NCBI GenBank assembly: GCA_023653785.1
Contig: JAMKCH010005340.1
Span: 124,001-188,000, forward strand
DNA: 64,000 bases
Source of the DNA: Ophioderma brevispina
Taxonomy: Eukaryota > Echinodermata > Ophiuroidea > Amphilepidida > Ophiodermatidae
Reading direction: 5' to 3'
The translations under genes were made by a program, and so were the position numbers. The notes under the pieces were generated by a model. The model made no database searches and was not told where the DNA came from. It was given only the letters and a program-made list of their open reading frames with translations. Below are positions 1-10,138 of this stretch, one piece after another. Positions within the stretch are counted from its first letter, which is position 1. Every line of letters starts with the position of its first letter.

Positions 1-360
1 ACACCTTTAATTGATAATATGAAAGGCCTACGATAACCATGCCATGGATTAAAAGAAACTGTTTTTAAGGGGCGAGTCTGATGAACTATTGAATATTTGT
101 CGTCATAAAGGATGATTTACCAATGATTAAAATTCTGCATAATATTAGGCTTAATTACTGTTTGTTTGAGTTTGGTTGATTGTTGCCACCTCTTAATTCT
201 CTTAATGATATAGGAATGCCTACGATACCATGCATGATTAAAAGGTAACTGTTGAAGGGGGCGAGTCTCTGATGAATAGAAATCATGTCTCATAAATGTG
301 ATTTACCAATATTAAAATTCTGAATTAAATATTAGGCTTTGTGAATTACTTTTGTTGGTT
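1..360 (+). repeat. Imperfect direct duplication, ~180-bp unit
   Basis: Two adjacent segments share the order 'cctacgata..ccatg..gatt', 'ggggcgagtct', 'gatttaccaat', 'attaaaattctg' and 'atattaggctt', at about 28-165 and 212-350. They differ mainly by one- or few-base indels, so this is either a diverged tandem repeat or two noisy reads of the same sequence. No coding frame is supported. Confidence 0.7.
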
Positions 361-411
361 ACATGCGGACCTTCGGTCAGATTTACAGCTGATCAAGCGA
401 AAAAGACATTG

Positions 412-456
412 CGGGGGGGGGGGGGGTGGGTTTGGGGGGGGGGGGGGGGGGGGGGG
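412..456. repeat. Poly-G tract
   Basis: Nearly uninterrupted G run broken by single T/A bases. Similar G or C runs occur at 9210-9285, 22999-23024, 25313-25322 and 30885-30901. Such tracts are prone to length error, so coordinates downstream of them are approximate in real genomic terms. Confidence 0.85.
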
Positions 457-460
457 AAAA

Positions 461-1785
461 TGCGCTAATTCTTATGTATGTTAGTGTTTTAAAGGGGCAA
501 TATTTATAATGTATTCATTATTTTTCAAGGGGCAGATATTAGCAACATAATAAGTTCAGAGCAATTATTGAAATTCTATAGGATACAATTATTTTTTTAA
601 ATGATGTTTCTCAAATAAGAATACTAAAAATTGGATAAAAATTGGTCTAAAAATAATTTGCCAGAATAAAATTGCTAATTGCATATTTTGTACATTTTAC
701 AATCTTTGACATTTTCTTTCTAGAAATATATACTTGCATAGGTTTACTTACAACACAAAAATTGTATGCCTATGTAAGAAAGAACTAAAGTTTCGTGAAT
801 TTCACCAGACTGATATTGAAAATAAGTGTGCTGGTACTATAACATCCTACCCACATGATCATTTGGTAAATTTTAACATTTTCATGCATTGGTTACCCTC
901 TGTTTATGTTATATTCTTTTTTACTTATTAAAGGTATACGCTAGCATGGAAGCGCCAAAATACGCCCCCGTTCTTGGAGAAAGAAAACATACTGTTTCAC
1001 TGTATATAATGTACATAACATAACGAAACTAAATACACTGTTTTCTTGTTCGGGCATTATTTGTTCAGCTAAAATCACAAAAAAAAGAGAAGAGAAGGAA
1101 AGAAGCTGAAAGAGAGAGAGAGAGTTGCAATATGAAACCAAATGGTCAAGTCACTACCCTGCACTGAGGTTTCTGGCCTCGTCATTGGGGAAATGATCGC
1201 TTTTCACCTATTTCATACTAAATGACCTTAAAATAACATTTGAATAATAGCATTCAATATTATTATAATGGACGGTGAACTACATGTCTACAGCGTACAG
1301 TAACCGGTATCACAGACAAATGACCTTTTGAAAATTAACAATGCATGTTTTGTTGTCTTATTGTTTTCCAAAGGAAGGTATACTGTTTCACCATGCAGAG
1401 TAAAAGATTGTTTCGCAGTTGCCGAAAAAAGTTAATGTAATGGGACTAATTTAGGTAAATCATGCTTAATTTATAAGTTTGAAGAAATTGAAAAAAAAAA
1501 TGGCGTAGGTTGTTTAAGAAAAAGGCAACTTTTGTTACATATCGACCATATTATTTTATCAAACGCGAGTTCGACAGACGCACGTGAACAAAAAACTTGT
1601 CATTGTGCGTTCCGCACCTTCGACATGACCTTTTTTTATATTTTTCGTGGAACGTTTTGGATATAATAGTGGGTTTTAATCCCCATTATGAGTTAGCTTG
1701 TGTACGGTCTGCGTGTTGTTTATGCGCTATTAGCTATATAAAAAGTATTGGGTTTTAGCATTGGCGTTTTGCTCCTTAGATGACC
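461..1785. other. AT-rich stretch without recognised gene
   Basis: Only short chance frames of 60-66 codons occur. A short AG microsatellite lies near 1112-1125. I see no splice-framed exon, transposon end or RNA gene here. Confidence 0.5.
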
Positions 1786-2457
1786 CCGTGCCACTCACTA
1801 GATGTGGTATAATTCGTGCTATTAATTTTCCCTCTTTATAACGCATGTAGTCAAAAGTAATCGTAAATTTAATAACATGGAAAAATGTTTTAAAAAAATC
1901 GAAATTTTGCAATTGCGTGAATAAATATTCTATACGATGTTGCCTGTTGAGTCGCTTTCAACCAACAATGGGGGTACTGCATTCTCATTCAACTAGATCA
2001 GCAGACAAATTACAGAGAAAGAGAGAGATATTAGAATTTTTTATAGAAATTTATAGAAACGCTTTCCATGTTAAATATTTTACACCGCTTTGGATCATTT
2101 TAAGCAATTTCTATGAACTTCGAAAAAATATTTTCACCAATGATGGTTCAGAGTGAAATTTAAGTTAATAAATTTTAATTAAAAAAATCTGCAGGATTTT
2201 TTTTTGGTGAAGATAAGAGGAAAGTAATGGATTTTCAGACTGAGGTACTATTCGTAAAAAATCAAACGGCGCATTTATATTTCTCCACTCTATTAACTTT
2301 GCGTGATGGTCCAAACCATTTCTGTACAATACATATTTGAGAGCGGGAAATTAAGAACGTAATAGGTACATCCCAGGTCATAACTAAACACGTTTCCTGT
2401 CGCATATTCACTATTGTTTTAATGTTGCATAAACTACATTCTTTCAAATAAGCTTTT
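1786..2457 (+). repeat. Segmental duplication, copy 1 (empty site)
   Basis: This 672-bp segment recurs with very few differences at 2476-2699 joined to 3805-4242. In this copy the two halves are contiguous: the bases 'gacaaattacagag' at about 2004-2017 form an uninterrupted junction. In the second copy the same point carries a 1.1-kb insertion. Copy 1 ends in a T-run (2454-2475), after which copy 2 starts. A 10-bp direct repeat near 2045-2055 is present here and absent from copy 2. Confidence 0.9.
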
Positions 2458-2475
2458 TTTTTTTTTTTTTTTTTT

Positions 2476-4242
2476 CCGTGCCACTCACTAGATGTGGTAT
2501 AATTCGTGCTATTAATTTTCCCTCTTTATAACGCATGTAGTCAAAAGTAATCGTAAATTTAATAACATGGAAAAATGTTTTAAAAAAATCGAAATTTTGC
2601 AATTGCGTGAATAAATATTCTATACGATGTTGCCTGTTGAGTCGCTTTCAACCAACAATGGGGGTACTGCATTCTCATTCAACTAGATTAGCAGACAAAG
2701 GACATCGCCGGATAAGGAATGGAGGACGCCCTCTATAGTTTTCATGAGAGCAGGTGAACTTGAAACATTCCGCATTTTAAAGGGGCATGTCCAAAGTTTA
2801 ACTTGGTCAGTTTTCAAAAAATCCCACTTTACATAAATTCCCTAAAAGACGGTTTTATGTAAAATTATAATACAGGCTTCAATGGGTAATTGAAATTTCC
2901 AAATATGAACCCTCCCCCCCCCCAAGAACCACGATGCCGCTTTGCAAGGATGTGCGTTATATTATTTAGCAACATATATATGAGTGGCATTCTGGTTCTT
3001 GGGGGGAAAGACCTCATTTTTGTATTTTTGTTTTCTGGGGGGCCTAAACATAAATGAATTGCCAATAATAACAACAACACTCCCATACTGACATACCATA
3101 CCACATCACAATGTGGTAAGGCATGCTAATCTATCAAGGGCTCAGTTCAGTAGCTGTATGGATACATGTTAACAACAGCTCACCATGCATGCATCCTGGG
3201 TATCATAAATCATACTAAAATACAAGGTGATATATTACAATGGTGAATTCAAGCTATTGAACTGTGCCATGCGAATGTGATATTTATTAGCTCATAGTAA
3301 TAGCTAGCTTGCTCATGATATAAATAGCGCGGTCATGGGCCATGCTTTATCCGGGCCATTGTGTTGTATTCCAGAGTCTGCTTTGTGTGAAGACAGTTAT
3401 ATAATCCAAATCTCAGTAGCATAAGCTAATGGTATTTGGGTATTGTTATATTAAGGGCTGCCTCGTGTAGCCTCTTTGTAGCTTATGAAGGACAAAAGGC
3501 ATGTATAGACGTCACTTACAAGCTCCATAACAAAGGGCAGCTAGGCAACATCTTCCCGTTTCTCCATTTAAGTAATAAATGGTCATTGGAATGGAGGAAT
3601 ACTCTAAGCTTTGCTTTTCCAGAGAGCATGCACCTGAAGTTTCTCAGACTTTTCTCATTTTTTCTTGATACAAGTGTATTTTTGGACAAAAAACACTTCG
3701 CGTACATGTTAAAGTAGTTGTAAAAACACCAACTCAAACTTGATGCTGAAAAATAACTATTATGATTATAGAGGGCCTCCTTCTCTCCTTATCCGGCGAT
3801 GTCCTTACAGAGAAAGAGAGAGATATTAGAATTTTTTATAGAAACGCTTTCCATGTTAAATATTTTACACCGCTTTGGATCATTTTAAGCAATTTCTATG
3901 AACTTCGAAAAAATATTTTCACCAATGATGGTTCCGCAGAGTGAAATTTAAGTTAATAAATTTTAATTTAAAAAATCTGCAGGATTTTTTTTTGTGAAGA
4001 TAAGAGGAAAGTAATGGATTTTCAGACTGAGGTAATTCGTAAAAAATCAAACGGCGCATTTATATTTCTCCACTCTATTAACTTTTCGTGATGGTCCAAA
4101 CCATTTCTATACAATACATATTTGAGAGCGGGAAATTAAGAACGTACTAGGTACATCCCAGGTCATAACTAAACACGTTTCCTGTCGCATATTCACTATT
4201 GTTTTAATGTTGCATAAACTACATTCTTTCAAATAAGCTTTT
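2476..4242 (+). repeat. Segmental duplication, copy 2 (filled site)
   Basis: Copy 2 of the 1786-2457 segment, offset by 690 bp, interrupted between 2699 and 3805 by a TIR insertion. The near-identity of the flanks suggests a recent tandem duplication. Alternatively, two alleles may have been laid end to end in the assembly, one with and one without the insertion. Confidence 0.88.
2700..3804. mobile_element. Non-autonomous DNA transposon, no target duplication (Spy-like)
   Basis: The left end begins GGACATCGCCGGATAAGG and the right end finishes with its inverse. With one small gap the TIRs extend about 42 bp, to 'CCCTCTATA'. Comparison with the empty copy at 1786-2457 shows precise insertion between 'acaaa' and 'ttacag' with no duplicated bases. 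TSD-free insertion between AAA and TT(T) is the behaviour described for Spy elements of the PIF/Harbinger-ISL2EU-Spy group; that assignment is inference. No transposase frame is visible: the longest open frames (3436-3717 and 3516-3737) overlap on opposite strands and look like chance. A nested hairpin around 2912-3006 has arms 'ccccaagaacca' and 'tggttcttgggg'. Confidence 0.8.
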
Positions 4243-4330
4243 GGGCCACCTGATTTTGACTTAAAAACAAAATGGCGTCCAAAATACAAATTCTGACTAA
4301 AAATTGGCTAAAACGCACACAAAAACTCTG
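4140..4330 (+). repeat. Dispersed repeat family X ('gcttttgggccaccctg')
   Basis: Contains 'catcccaggtcataactaaac', 'atgttgcataaact', 'aagcttttgggccacctg' and then 'aaaacaaaatggcg'. The same order recurs at 6070-6240 (+), 27190-27370 (+), and reversed at 5920-6030 and 6600-6800. It therefore belongs to a dispersed family. No TIR or coding content was identified. Confidence 0.75.
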
Positions 4331-4727
4331 AATTGTCTACTTTAATTAACAAACATAATTATAGGTCTTTAGTTTGAACAAAGTACAATGGTCAAAAAGA
4401 ATTCAAAATGGCAGCCAGAATCGCTCAATACATTTATGGATTACTATAGTATAGGGTTATTCATAAGGATATGATCGTATAAAGTAACTGAAGCGTTAAA
4501 GTTGACTTATTGTATAAGCTACTACAGAAAAACTTATAGGGATATCATTTTTTCTCAAAATGGCGGTTAAAAAGATGCCAAGATGGCGGATATTTGCGTA
4601 ATTACAGCTATGTACACTTTTACCATGTTAACTGTATTGTGAGTGGATTATTTGGTTGCCGTGGGGCATATTGCAATTATTTAAAAAAAAAAACGTTTGT
4701 TACTAAACTATATAGCTATCGATTCTC
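4331..4727. other. Non-coding stretch with ATGGCGG-type motifs
   Basis: No open frame of note. 'aaaatggcagcc' (4406), 'aaaatggcggtt' (4557) and 'agatggcgga' (4582) resemble the YY1 consensus core, and the same motif recurs in the flanking repeats. Confidence 0.4.
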
Positions 4728-5090
4728 TTAAAGACACTATTAGTGATTATCCGAAAGAATTCCAAAATCTATATTAATTTTCAGGTATAACTTAAAAGTG
4801 AAGTAAAAGTCTGTACAATTCTCATAAGCTACTTTTTCCAATTGACGAATTTACAGAAAAAGAAGAAAATGGCAGTGTTCAAAGATAGGAATCTCCATTC
4901 AATTATGTGTTGTAGTAAGTGTCCGAACGGACAGTAATGACCAAAACCTCTGATTTTGTCCTTATTAGGTTGCTTCTGATCCTGTCATTTGCAGGGTATG
5001 TTAGGATACCTGTACTTGTTACAAACATGATCTGATTTTTGATGATTTTTTCGATTTTCGGATTTAGCAAATCACTGATAGTGCCTTTAA
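4728..5090 (-). mobile_element. TTAA-target MITE, copy 1
   Basis: TTAA sits at both ends (4728-4731 and 5087-5090), just outside inverted ends AGACACTATTAGTGATT and, reversed from the right, AGGCACTATCAGTGATT. A copy in the opposite orientation lies at 41096-41529, and truncated copies lie at 42261 and 49250. TTAA target use is typical of piggyBac and Kolobok families, so this is a non-autonomous member of one of those by inference. Confidence 0.82.
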
Positions 5091-5333
5091 AAGTACTTAA
5101 AAACACTTGGAAATTCAACATGGCTACCCCCTTACTTGTAAAATACACATTTTTAATCGATTTTTAGTAAGAAGTTGTATTTTGATTTTGACCGCCATTT
5201 TGATTTCTTTATAGCTCTCATTTATGCAGAATGATTGTCCATTGATTTTCTGATCGTGTTCAACAATAGTTGAAAATTACGTTTATATTGTAAATAATAA
5301 AGTTGTGGTTAGCTTACTTGTATTTAGCGTTTG

Positions 5334-5510
5334 TGCCGGTGTGAAAGTAATCAAAGTCCGGCAGGTATCATAGTCCGGGCTCCATAGACGACAACGGAAT
5401 AAAGCGTAAAACTAATGTTGCGTGAAGAGTCAACTGAATCGATTGCCCTATTGTTCACCATTGTTCCCGGACTGTGAGCCCGGAGGACCATATCTCCTGC
5501 CACACCGGCA
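5334..5510 (-). mobile_element. Short palindromic MITE, 'TGCCGGTGTG' ends, copy 1
   Basis: Ends TGCCGGTGTG and CACACCGGCA are perfect inverted repeats. Internal blocks 'catagtccggg' and 'cccggactgtga' also face each other. A reverse-oriented copy lies at 24932-25107 and shares the unique middle ('aatcgattgccctattg'). Confidence 0.82.
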
Positions 5511-5556
5511 ATTTATATATTTTGGTTTCGTGATCAACATATTGAAATTTTACTCT

Positions 5557-5813
5557 CTAAATGCAAAAGAGTGAATTTCACTCTTTTTGGAGTGACTACA
5601 GGGCCCACTCTAAAAAGAGTGAAATTTCACAGCTTTCAAAGAATACCTTTTGGGTCAAATTTACTCTTGATAATTTAACAAATGATAAAATGATATCATT
5701 TTGTCAATTATCAAGATCAAATTTGACCAAAAGGTGTTCTTTTTAAGGTATGAAATTTCACTCTTTTTGGAGTGGACCCTGTAGTCACTCCAAATTCACT
5801 CTTTTGCATTTAG
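5557..5813. mobile_element. 257-bp foldback (palindromic) element
   Basis: The left arm starts ctaaatgcaaaagagtga and the right arm ends with its reverse complement. The arms stay complementary over about 120 bp each with few mismatches, meeting at 'aaaatgatatcatttt' near 5694. It is a near-complete hairpin. The 60-codon frame inside it (5561-5746) is a by-product of the palindrome. Confidence 0.9.
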
Positions 5814-5914
5814 CTGAAAAGACCTATACGCTTTTAAAGTCCGGGTTTTTGTGCGCATTTAGTAATTGCTAGCCAATTTTTGGTTCAAATTGGTATTATA
5901 GCCACCAGTTTGTT

Positions 5915-6660
5915 TTTAAGTGAAAAATCAGGGTGGCCCAAAAGCTTATTTTAAGCTATTTATTTATTTATGCAACCTAAAAGCACGAGCGAATGTGCCA
6001 GGAAACTGGTTTAGTTATGATCTGGGATAACATTCCTGGTCGAAACTAAACTGATTCTTGCCATATTCACAAGTGTTGTACATCCTAGGTCATATCTAAA
6101 CTAGCTTCTGCAACATTTTCAGTAGTGCTTTATGTTGCATAACTATATAATTTAATATAAGCTTTTGGGACAACCTATTTTTTACTTAAAACAAAATGGC
6201 GGCCAAAATACCAATTTTACCATAAATGGGCTAAAATTTATATATCCGTCATAAAACGTACACAAAACTTCGAAATTGGCCTGTAAAAGGGCATAGGCCT
6301 TTACATCTACAAAGACCGTAACCCAAAGAATTAAAAATGGCTGCCAATCGCTAAATACATGCAAGTAAGCACAACGATAACATCATTCTTCAGGATATGA
6401 TCGCAATCTTGATTTTTATTAACCGCCATTTTGAGAAACAATGATAGCCCTGTACGTTTTCTTGTACAATATTTTAAACAATGCATGATCAGTTACATTA
6501 CGATCATGTTCTTAAGATAAACTTGTGGCGGCCATTTTGAATTCTTCGATCATTTCAAATTTTACTCTGTCAAAAGCAAAAGTAGAAAAATTATTTTGGT
6601 CGCCATTTTGTTTTTCAGTCAAAAATCAGAGTGGCCAAAAGCTTATTTGAAAGAATATTT
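5915..6660. repeat. Cluster of family X copies in both orientations
   Basis: Reverse copy at about 5920-6030 ('gggtggcccaaaagcttatttt'), forward copy at 6070-6240 ('aagcttttgggacaacc' then 'aaaatggcggcc') and reverse copy at 6590-6800. 'ccgccattttg' occurs repeatedly. The inverted arrangement could form large hairpins. No coding potential is seen. Confidence 0.65.
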
Positions 6661-6824
6661 GTTTTGTATTTTTTTAATTTTTATTAATTACACTATACAC
6701 ATACAGAGAAAACAAAAGAAAGAATATGGTTTACGCAACTTAAAAACAATAGTGACTATATGGTAGGAAACCAGCCTTGTGAAATATATGACCTGGGATG
6801 TATCTGTCTACACCAGACCCATTT

Positions 6825-6977
6825 GGGTAGACGTTTCATATAGAAGTCCCATTGATGCAAATGAGGTATTGCCATTCATTCCGTCAAGGGCTACTGCACA
6901 ACGTCATACAGCTCATGACGGAATCAATTGTAATACCTCATTTGCATCAATGGGACTTCTATATGAAACGTCTACCC
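6825..6977. repeat. Near-perfect 153-bp palindrome with two octamer motifs
   Basis: The arms begin GGGTAGACGTTTCATATAG and are identical for 46 bp, then similar up to 'ttccgtca' and 'tgacggaa' near the centre (~6900). Each arm holds ATGCAAAT, the POU/Oct octamer, so the two octamers face each other. High arm identity suggests a young insertion or gene conversion between arms. Confidence 0.9.
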
Positions 6978-7003
6978 ACATTGGGGAAGCCATCTCCGAA
7001 AAC

Positions 7004-7801
7004 TAAGACACACGGTAGTGTGTCAACCAAGTTTTAAAAAATAACAACTAAAAAAACACCAAAACAGCCAAAAACATTAAAACAGCCAAGATACAAACGA
7101 CACACACCGTGAGTATATTAACAGAAGCAAACTTCCCTTTGTTTGACGCGCGTTTGACGAGAAATAGCACTAGGTGGCAATATCATCAATAATCACTTAA
7201 CCGCTCGCAATACACAACCAGAGCATGTATTTCAACCCACAAAAGTATATTGGACACATTTCATGTGCAACATATGAAATATGAAAACGGAAACGATGAA
7301 TTACAAGTACTTTCAAACGGTCACTTATAACGATTATTAGTGGCAAGTGCGAAACTCTTACAAGTGGTCTCACAGACCTACAGCCTTTATTACGAAATGG
7401 ATAGTAGCCAAACTTAATACATAATTTCTAGGTATCCTCATGATGTGCCTTTTAGTGATAATATTGAAGATAATTCACTCTATGCAAAGAAAATGACGTT
7501 TAACGGGATTCTTTTGTTCAACATCACTACTGAACCATCACTTACTATTATACCCAACAATTTGCGTTACATGCAGTAAGCTTCCTTTGTGGCCGAGCGG
7601 TCTAAGCGTTGCACGTTATTGATTTCACTTTTGGGTAGTCTCTTGTTGTCGGTTCGAGTCCGGCGGTAGCCCACGACTTTCAGCACATTAAAATTACACG
7701 AGGGTAAGATCATTTTCTTTACTTACGGTCACCTTGGCCATAGAAGTTTATGGAATGTAAGTATAATATAGTTCTATAGTTCAAACATTTCCAAATCTTA
7801 T
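7004..7801 (+). repeat. Tandem ~0.8-kb unit 1 carrying a tRNA-like sequence
   Basis: Starts 'taagacacacggtagtgtgtc' and matches 7802-8590 along its length ('ccgtg', 'tttgacgagaaa', 'gcatgtatttcaaccc', 'gcgattattagtggcaa', 'acagcctttattacgaaat', 'gatgtgcctttta'). Divergence is moderate, with many indels. The tRNA-like block lies about 580 bp into the unit. Confidence 0.85.
7581..7672 (+). ncRNA. tRNA-like sequence (Leu/Ser-type), probably pseudogene
   Basis: An excellent A-box (TGGCCGAGCGG) is followed 50 bp later by a B-box (GGTTCGAGTCC). The T-arm GTCGG-TTCGAGT-CCGGC pairs fully. The acceptor stem does not close at the normal distance: the 3' strand 'ggtagcc' would pair best with 'agcttcc', which lies four bases too far upstream. 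It is therefore a tRNA-derived Pol III unit or pseudogene rather than a confident functional tRNA. Confidence 0.5.
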
Positions 7802-8590
7802 TAAGATACACGGTAGTGTGTCCACCAAGTGTTAAAAATAAAAACCAAAAAAATAAGAAAAATCAGCAAAAAAGCATTAGAACATCCATGATACAACGAC
7901 ACACACCGTGCGTATTAATTATCAAAACCAACTTCCCTTTTTTTGACGCTTGTTTGACGAGAAAACCACTAGGTGGGAATATCGTTAACGATCGCTTATT
8001 ACTCGTAATACAATAGCCTCCGCATGTATTTCAACCCTCAAAGTAAATTGGTACATTTCAATGAGCAGATTATAATTTAGACACGAAGCGACGAGTTAAA
8101 TCTTTCAAACGTCCATTCATAGCGATTATTAGTGGCAAATGTGAACTTAAAAAAAACGGTCTCACACTACAGCCTTTATTACGAAATTAATATTGACGAA
8201 TTTAGTACATGTTTTCTTTTATCCTCAGATGTGCCTTTTACGCTAACAGTGAAAATACGTGTACTGCCTACAAAGAAAATGATGTTTAACGGAATTCTTT
8301 GTTCAACATCACGAATGAACCCTCACTAGCATATACAACCATTCGCGTCTTTTATGTTACAAGCTGCCTCCGTGGCGCAGCGGTCCAATCGATAGGCGTC
8401 ATTGATTTTAGTTTTGGTTATCGGCTTTGTTTGTCATTCGATCCCAGCCTGTGGCCCACCACTTTCGGCATATTAAATTATGCTATATTCCGTTCTGGTA
8501 ATCATTCTCTTTAATTGTAGGCTAACGGTCACCCTTGGCCATTGAAAACTGATATGGAAGTATAAATGTAATGGTTGTATCGTTATTTTC
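7802..8590 (+). repeat. Tandem ~0.8-kb unit 2 carrying a tRNA-like sequence
   Basis: Second copy of the unit at 7004-7801, beginning 'taagatacacggtagtgtg'. It ends past the shared block 'acggtcaccCttggccat' near 8527-8545. A weak third tRNA-like block ('gatggcacactgtccaagg' near 9087) may mark a decayed third unit. Confidence 0.82.
8365..8459 (+). ncRNA. tRNA-like sequence in unit 2, pseudogene
   Basis: Aligned with 7581-7672. The A-box region reads CGTGGCGCAGCGGTCC and the B-box region CATTCGATCCC. The T-arm and acceptor pairing are lost. It is probably the same tRNA-derived block after decay. Confidence 0.4.
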
Positions 8591-9204
8591 CGGAAACAAC
8601 CAGGGTGTCAGTTTTTCGATTTTACAATGAAATATCATACATAGATATGTTGTCTTTGAAGTATTCGTACAAAATGATATATCTAAAAGTACTAACCTAA
8701 CCAGTATAGAACGGAAAAGTAGAGAAACAAAACTTGTTAAAATAATCCGTATCATAATTGCTCGCGAATTTGAACCGAAAAAATAATAATAGTGCACAGT
8801 ATAGAGAGAAGAAAATTTCTGGCAGCGGTCGTAGTGAGAAAATATGAGAGAGAGAGGGACTCTAACAAAGTTCGCAAATGATCAAGGACATAGCTCTCGA
8901 AGACATCTGCGTGATGGCTTAAAGTCTGTGTAAGATCGAATTAAGCGTCCGTACAAGCACACAAATCTGCATGTCATTCATTGCCTTGTCAGACCCCTTA
9001 TAAACTATCGATTCATAAGCTAAATTTCGTTGAACTCTCGGATGTTTCCAATGGAATACAATTCGCCGATATTTTAAGCTACCTTTGATGGCACACTGTC
9101 CAAGGCAAAAAGACTTATTGATTTTATTTGGGTGTTAGCGGTCGAGCCTACTCATTTTCGACTTTCTTCATTAATGTGTTATAGATAGTGTCCCCAAAAC
9201 CCCA
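8591..9204. other. Stretch without recognised gene
   Basis: Short chance frames only. A possible decayed tRNA-like block is noted near 9087-9160; nothing else can be supported. Confidence 0.4.
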
Positions 9205-9285
9205 AAAAAAAAAAAAACCCCCCCCCCCCCCCTCCCCCCCAAAAGACGAAAACCCCAACCCCCCCCCCCCCCCCCCCCCCCCCCT
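9205..9285. repeat. Poly-A/poly-C low-complexity tract
   Basis: A-run followed by long C-runs interrupted by 'tcccccccaaaag'. The glycine-rich minus-strand frame crossing it is an artefact of the homopolymers. Confidence 0.85.
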
Positions 9286-10138
9286 CAATGTGCTATCATT
9301 CTTTTTATTGAGATGAATTAATTTCATGATAAAGTCGAAATTCAAGTACTGAAAGTACTGATTTTTTAATTGAGATTTTCATTTAATATCATCGTAAAAC
9401 CCTCGAACAGTGACACCAGTTCAATAGTTCACATATTCCATCAAAATGTAGTGAGTCATGTGTATAAGACGTGGTAATTCTGTTTACAAATAAGTATAAT
9501 TATTAGAAATATGTTCTCTAACAAAAAGATGTCCTCTGGCTAGATCGGGTGGCGTACACTCCCAAAGTAAGATTTTAACAGGTATTTCATATAACTGAAT
9601 CGAATTTTTAATGCCAAAAGGCTAATAATTATTGTATTGTGAATTCATGCGTTGCTTCGGTTTGTAAATTTTACCTGTTCAGACATAATTTTCATATTTT
9701 TAGAGATGCCACTTTTCACCGGGGTCTTTATGCGCTATTCGCCAGCTTAAATGATTCTGAGTGATGCATCTCTATTTTTATAAGCTTACGTAGAAATTAA
9801 CATGGGATTTCCTTAGAATTTTCCACCTTTCCTGTTGGTAAAATACGTCGTTTTCCTAAAACAAAGCAGTAACTCATTCTTTTCTTTTAAAATGTAAAAT
9901 ACCAGTTGTATATCACAAAAAGGGAAAATGACCAATATAACTTCCACAAATTTTATGCCTTTTAAATTTTTTTGGTGAAAATTGGCCGAAACTTTAAAAT
10001 CTGAAATCTCGTAACTGCAGTAAATATTAATGTCAAAAAAAAAAATAACAGTTTTAATTTTCCAACTATATAAATTTATATAAAATCGCAATTTTGAATA
10101 GCTATTTTGATTGTTCGACCAAAAACAAAGGAAATCTA
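9286..10138. other. AT-rich stretch without recognised gene
   Basis: No convincing coding frame, TIR or tandem repeat was found. The 92-codon minus frame at 9813-10091 is AT-driven and has no family features that I recognise. Confidence 0.4.

Noticed and set aside
5561..5746. 60-codon plus frame as a small gene
   Set aside because: It lies wholly within a palindromic element and has no independent support.
7581..7672. Functional tRNA-Leu or tRNA-Ser gene
   Set aside because: The A-box, B-box and T-arm fit, but the acceptor stem does not close at normal spacing, so it was kept only as tRNA-like.
9148..9345. Glycine-rich minus-strand frame
   Set aside because: Produced by poly-C and poly-A runs.
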